Source of the DNA: Adineta ricciae
Taxonomy: Eukaryota; Rotifera; Eurotatoria; Adinetida; Adinetidae
Assembly: GCA_905250025.1 (NCBI GenBank)
Contig: CAJNOJ010000022.1
Span: forward strand, 570,311 to 634,310
Length of the DNA stretch: 64,000 nucleotides
Direction: 5' to 3'
Shown: positions 62,524 through 64,000 of the stretch, in pieces
Layout: every line of letters begins with the position of its first letter
Position numbering within the stretch: position 1 is the first letter of the stretch
Made by a program: the position numbers and the translations under genes
The notes under the pieces: model-generated
Told to the model about the DNA's origin: nothing
Databases searched by the model: none
The model's input: only the letters and a program-made list of their open reading frames with translations

Positions 62524-64000
62524 TCAATATGGAACAGGAAGAGGAAGTTGATGTTGAAGATCATTGACAATCAATGTCAAATTCTCCAGAAAGTCAGAGT
62601 AATCTTTTTTCAATTGTTCGTCTTGCGAGGATTTCTTTTTCGTGCCTAAATATGCAAGATTTGTTTGAATATAATTTGTCACATTGTCATCAACATCGAC
62701 ATAATCATTGAGTATAAGAATAGTATTAATTAGCTTTTTACAACGCTCCATTAGATCCTTCAATTTATCATTTGAATTTGGTTGTCGATCTAAAATGAAA
62801 ACCAGAAGCTTTTAAATTAACATTGATGATTCTATTTACTATTTTGAATAGTTGTAGAAAATCCAGGCGGATTTGATAATGGTGTCTTCGTGTTCTGCTG
62901 AGATGGGGCACCCACACGCATCTGTTCAATTAGTGTTTGAAGTTCGTTTTCGATTGATTCAAGTTGCAGACTGCATACATGAATATCATCAATGCGCAGC
63001 ATATTGCACAATATATTTCTACTTCAAAACAAAAATTGCCGTTAGCAATATCTTGTCTGAACAGAATAGGTATAAATACCGGCGTTCTAGGAGTTCATTG
63101 TAACGTTCTATGTTCTTCTGATCTGAAGATTGATTTGTCGATGGTTTGCGATATTCCTAGAAAGAAAACAGACGAATACTCTTTGCTGGTCAACAGGCTC
63201 AGTCTGCTACATAATCATTCTTCCAAAACTGTGGATTACTGGATGCGTTGACATGTTCATGTAGAGCTTCGACGAGTATTTCTCCGCCTGGTAGTGTCAA
63301 CTGTTCAATGAATTTCATTGTCGATATTAAATCAAATACAAAAAGGAAATTCTGATGAATATGTAAACAACAGGTCAGATTTCTTTGTCTATAGAAGTCG
63401 TATACTGAACGATATTCATCTGTTAGTTGAAGACGTGTGCGCGATAATAACTATGGAGAAAATCGACAAATTCTATACGATATAAATTGAATTAAATAGT
63501 TTATTTACTGTCTGTGAGAGAATATCTGATTCTGATGCATTAAGAAGTTGTGCTAAGTTGAAACATGGAATATGTGGTCGATCATTCGTGTGACGAATAA
63601 GACACAGAACATTCATTTCATCAATCGGAACCAATTTACATCGGTGTTCGGTATTTGAAAGATGATTGTTCGTTTGTATTGAAGTCGTTTGATCTGGAAA
63701 TTGAAAGACGGCGTTAGTTGTATTACTTTCTGGTGTTGATGGATCAGAAGTTGGTAATGGACACTGAACAGCATGATCCAAAATCTCAAATGTTAATTGT
63801 ACAGGTTTTGGACCATGATGTCTACAAATTAAAGATGTAATTACTTCAATTTAAAACGTTCAACTGCAAATACGTACCGCGCCTGTTCGTTGTTAGACAT
63901 CTCAGACAATCTTACCTGAAATTAAATATTTCTTTCTATAATTCAATCAAATAAATGACAATATCTTACCGCAAGGTTCCATTCAATTACAATATCGTTT
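62524..64000 (-). CDS. Unidentified protein, C-terminal part (N-terminus beyond window)
   Basis: Enters from the right edge on the minus strand. Exon pieces in order: IEWNLA; RLSEMSNNEQAR; HHGPKPVQLTFEILDHAVQC followed by a Ser/Thr/Asn-rich part and DEMNVLCLIRHTNDRPHIPC, FNLAQLLNASESDIL; then LLSRTRLQLTDEYRSVYDFY, RQRNLTCCLHIHQNFLFVFD, LISTMKFIEQLTLPGGEILV, EALHEHVNASSNPQFW; then short coiled-coil exons (EYRKPSTNQSSDQKNIERYN, LQLESIENELQTLIEQMRVG) and the last exon, KDLMERCKKLINTILILNDY onward, ending LPLPVPY at 62524. Small introns of 50-60 nt separate them. The pieces look like one conserved intracellular protein with a helical C-terminus, but I could not name the family. Confidence 0.55.

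Overview
The window is eukaryotic nuclear DNA from a small, compact, AT-rich metazoan genome. Genes are packed on both strands and broken by many GT-AG introns, most about 45-65 nt long. Animal-type genes (C/EBP bZIPs, an ELAV-like protein, a MUC4-like transmembrane mucin, ZNRF, SVOP) sit beside two genes that look bacterial in type: a glycoside hydrolase family 63 enzyme and a stand-alone M23 peptidase domain. This mixture, with the short introns, fits a bdelloid rotifer best; that is an inference, since no lineage marker was searched.

Layout. 1-1.5 kb (-): a thrombospondin type-1 domain gene running off the left edge. 3.7-18.0 kb (-): a giant MUC4-type mucin (signal peptide, 4.7 kb Ser/Thr repeat array, NIDO, AMOP, VWD, EGF-like domains, TM helix, cytoplasmic tail). 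19.7-21.8 (+): API5. 23.0-24.0 (-): ZNRF1/2-type RING ligase. 24.4-25.7 (+): membrane-anchored alpha/beta hydrolase. 25.9-28.5 (+): glycerol kinase with a hydrophobic tail and a 5-nt microexon. 30.2-31.2 (+): small secreted precursor. 32.1-34.3 (-): long-chain acyl-CoA synthetase. 35.4-35.9 (-): doubtful multi-TM ORF. 36.7-38.8 (-): two tandem C/EBP-type bZIP genes. 39.8-41.8 (-): SVOP-like MFS transporter. 42.7-45.8 (+): DOT1L. 46.5-48.9 (+): RPN2. 49.4-50.9 (-): RUSF1 (DUF647). 51.0-51.8 (-): M23 peptidase. 52.3-54.0 (+): ELAV-like RNA-binding protein. 54.5-57.4 (+): bacterial-type GH63. 58.7-59.7: decayed gene pieces, including a broken copy of the GH63 3' end. 59.7-61.6 (-): Cys-rich/coiled-coil protein with a propeller-like C-terminus. 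62.5-64.0 (-): unidentified protein running off the right edge.

There is no operon logic. Most genes are housekeeping: chromatin (DOT1L), N-glycosylation (RPN2), lipid and glycerol metabolism (GK and ACSL, whose products, glycerol 3-phosphate and acyl-CoA, both feed glycerolipid synthesis), survival and RNA (API5, ELAV-like). The accessory and most unusual parts are the mucin array, the GH63 gene with its decayed neighbour copy, and the M23 gene. Exon limits were worked out by eye from reading frame, splice dinucleotides and family similarity, so individual junctions may be off by a few bases. No database search was possible.
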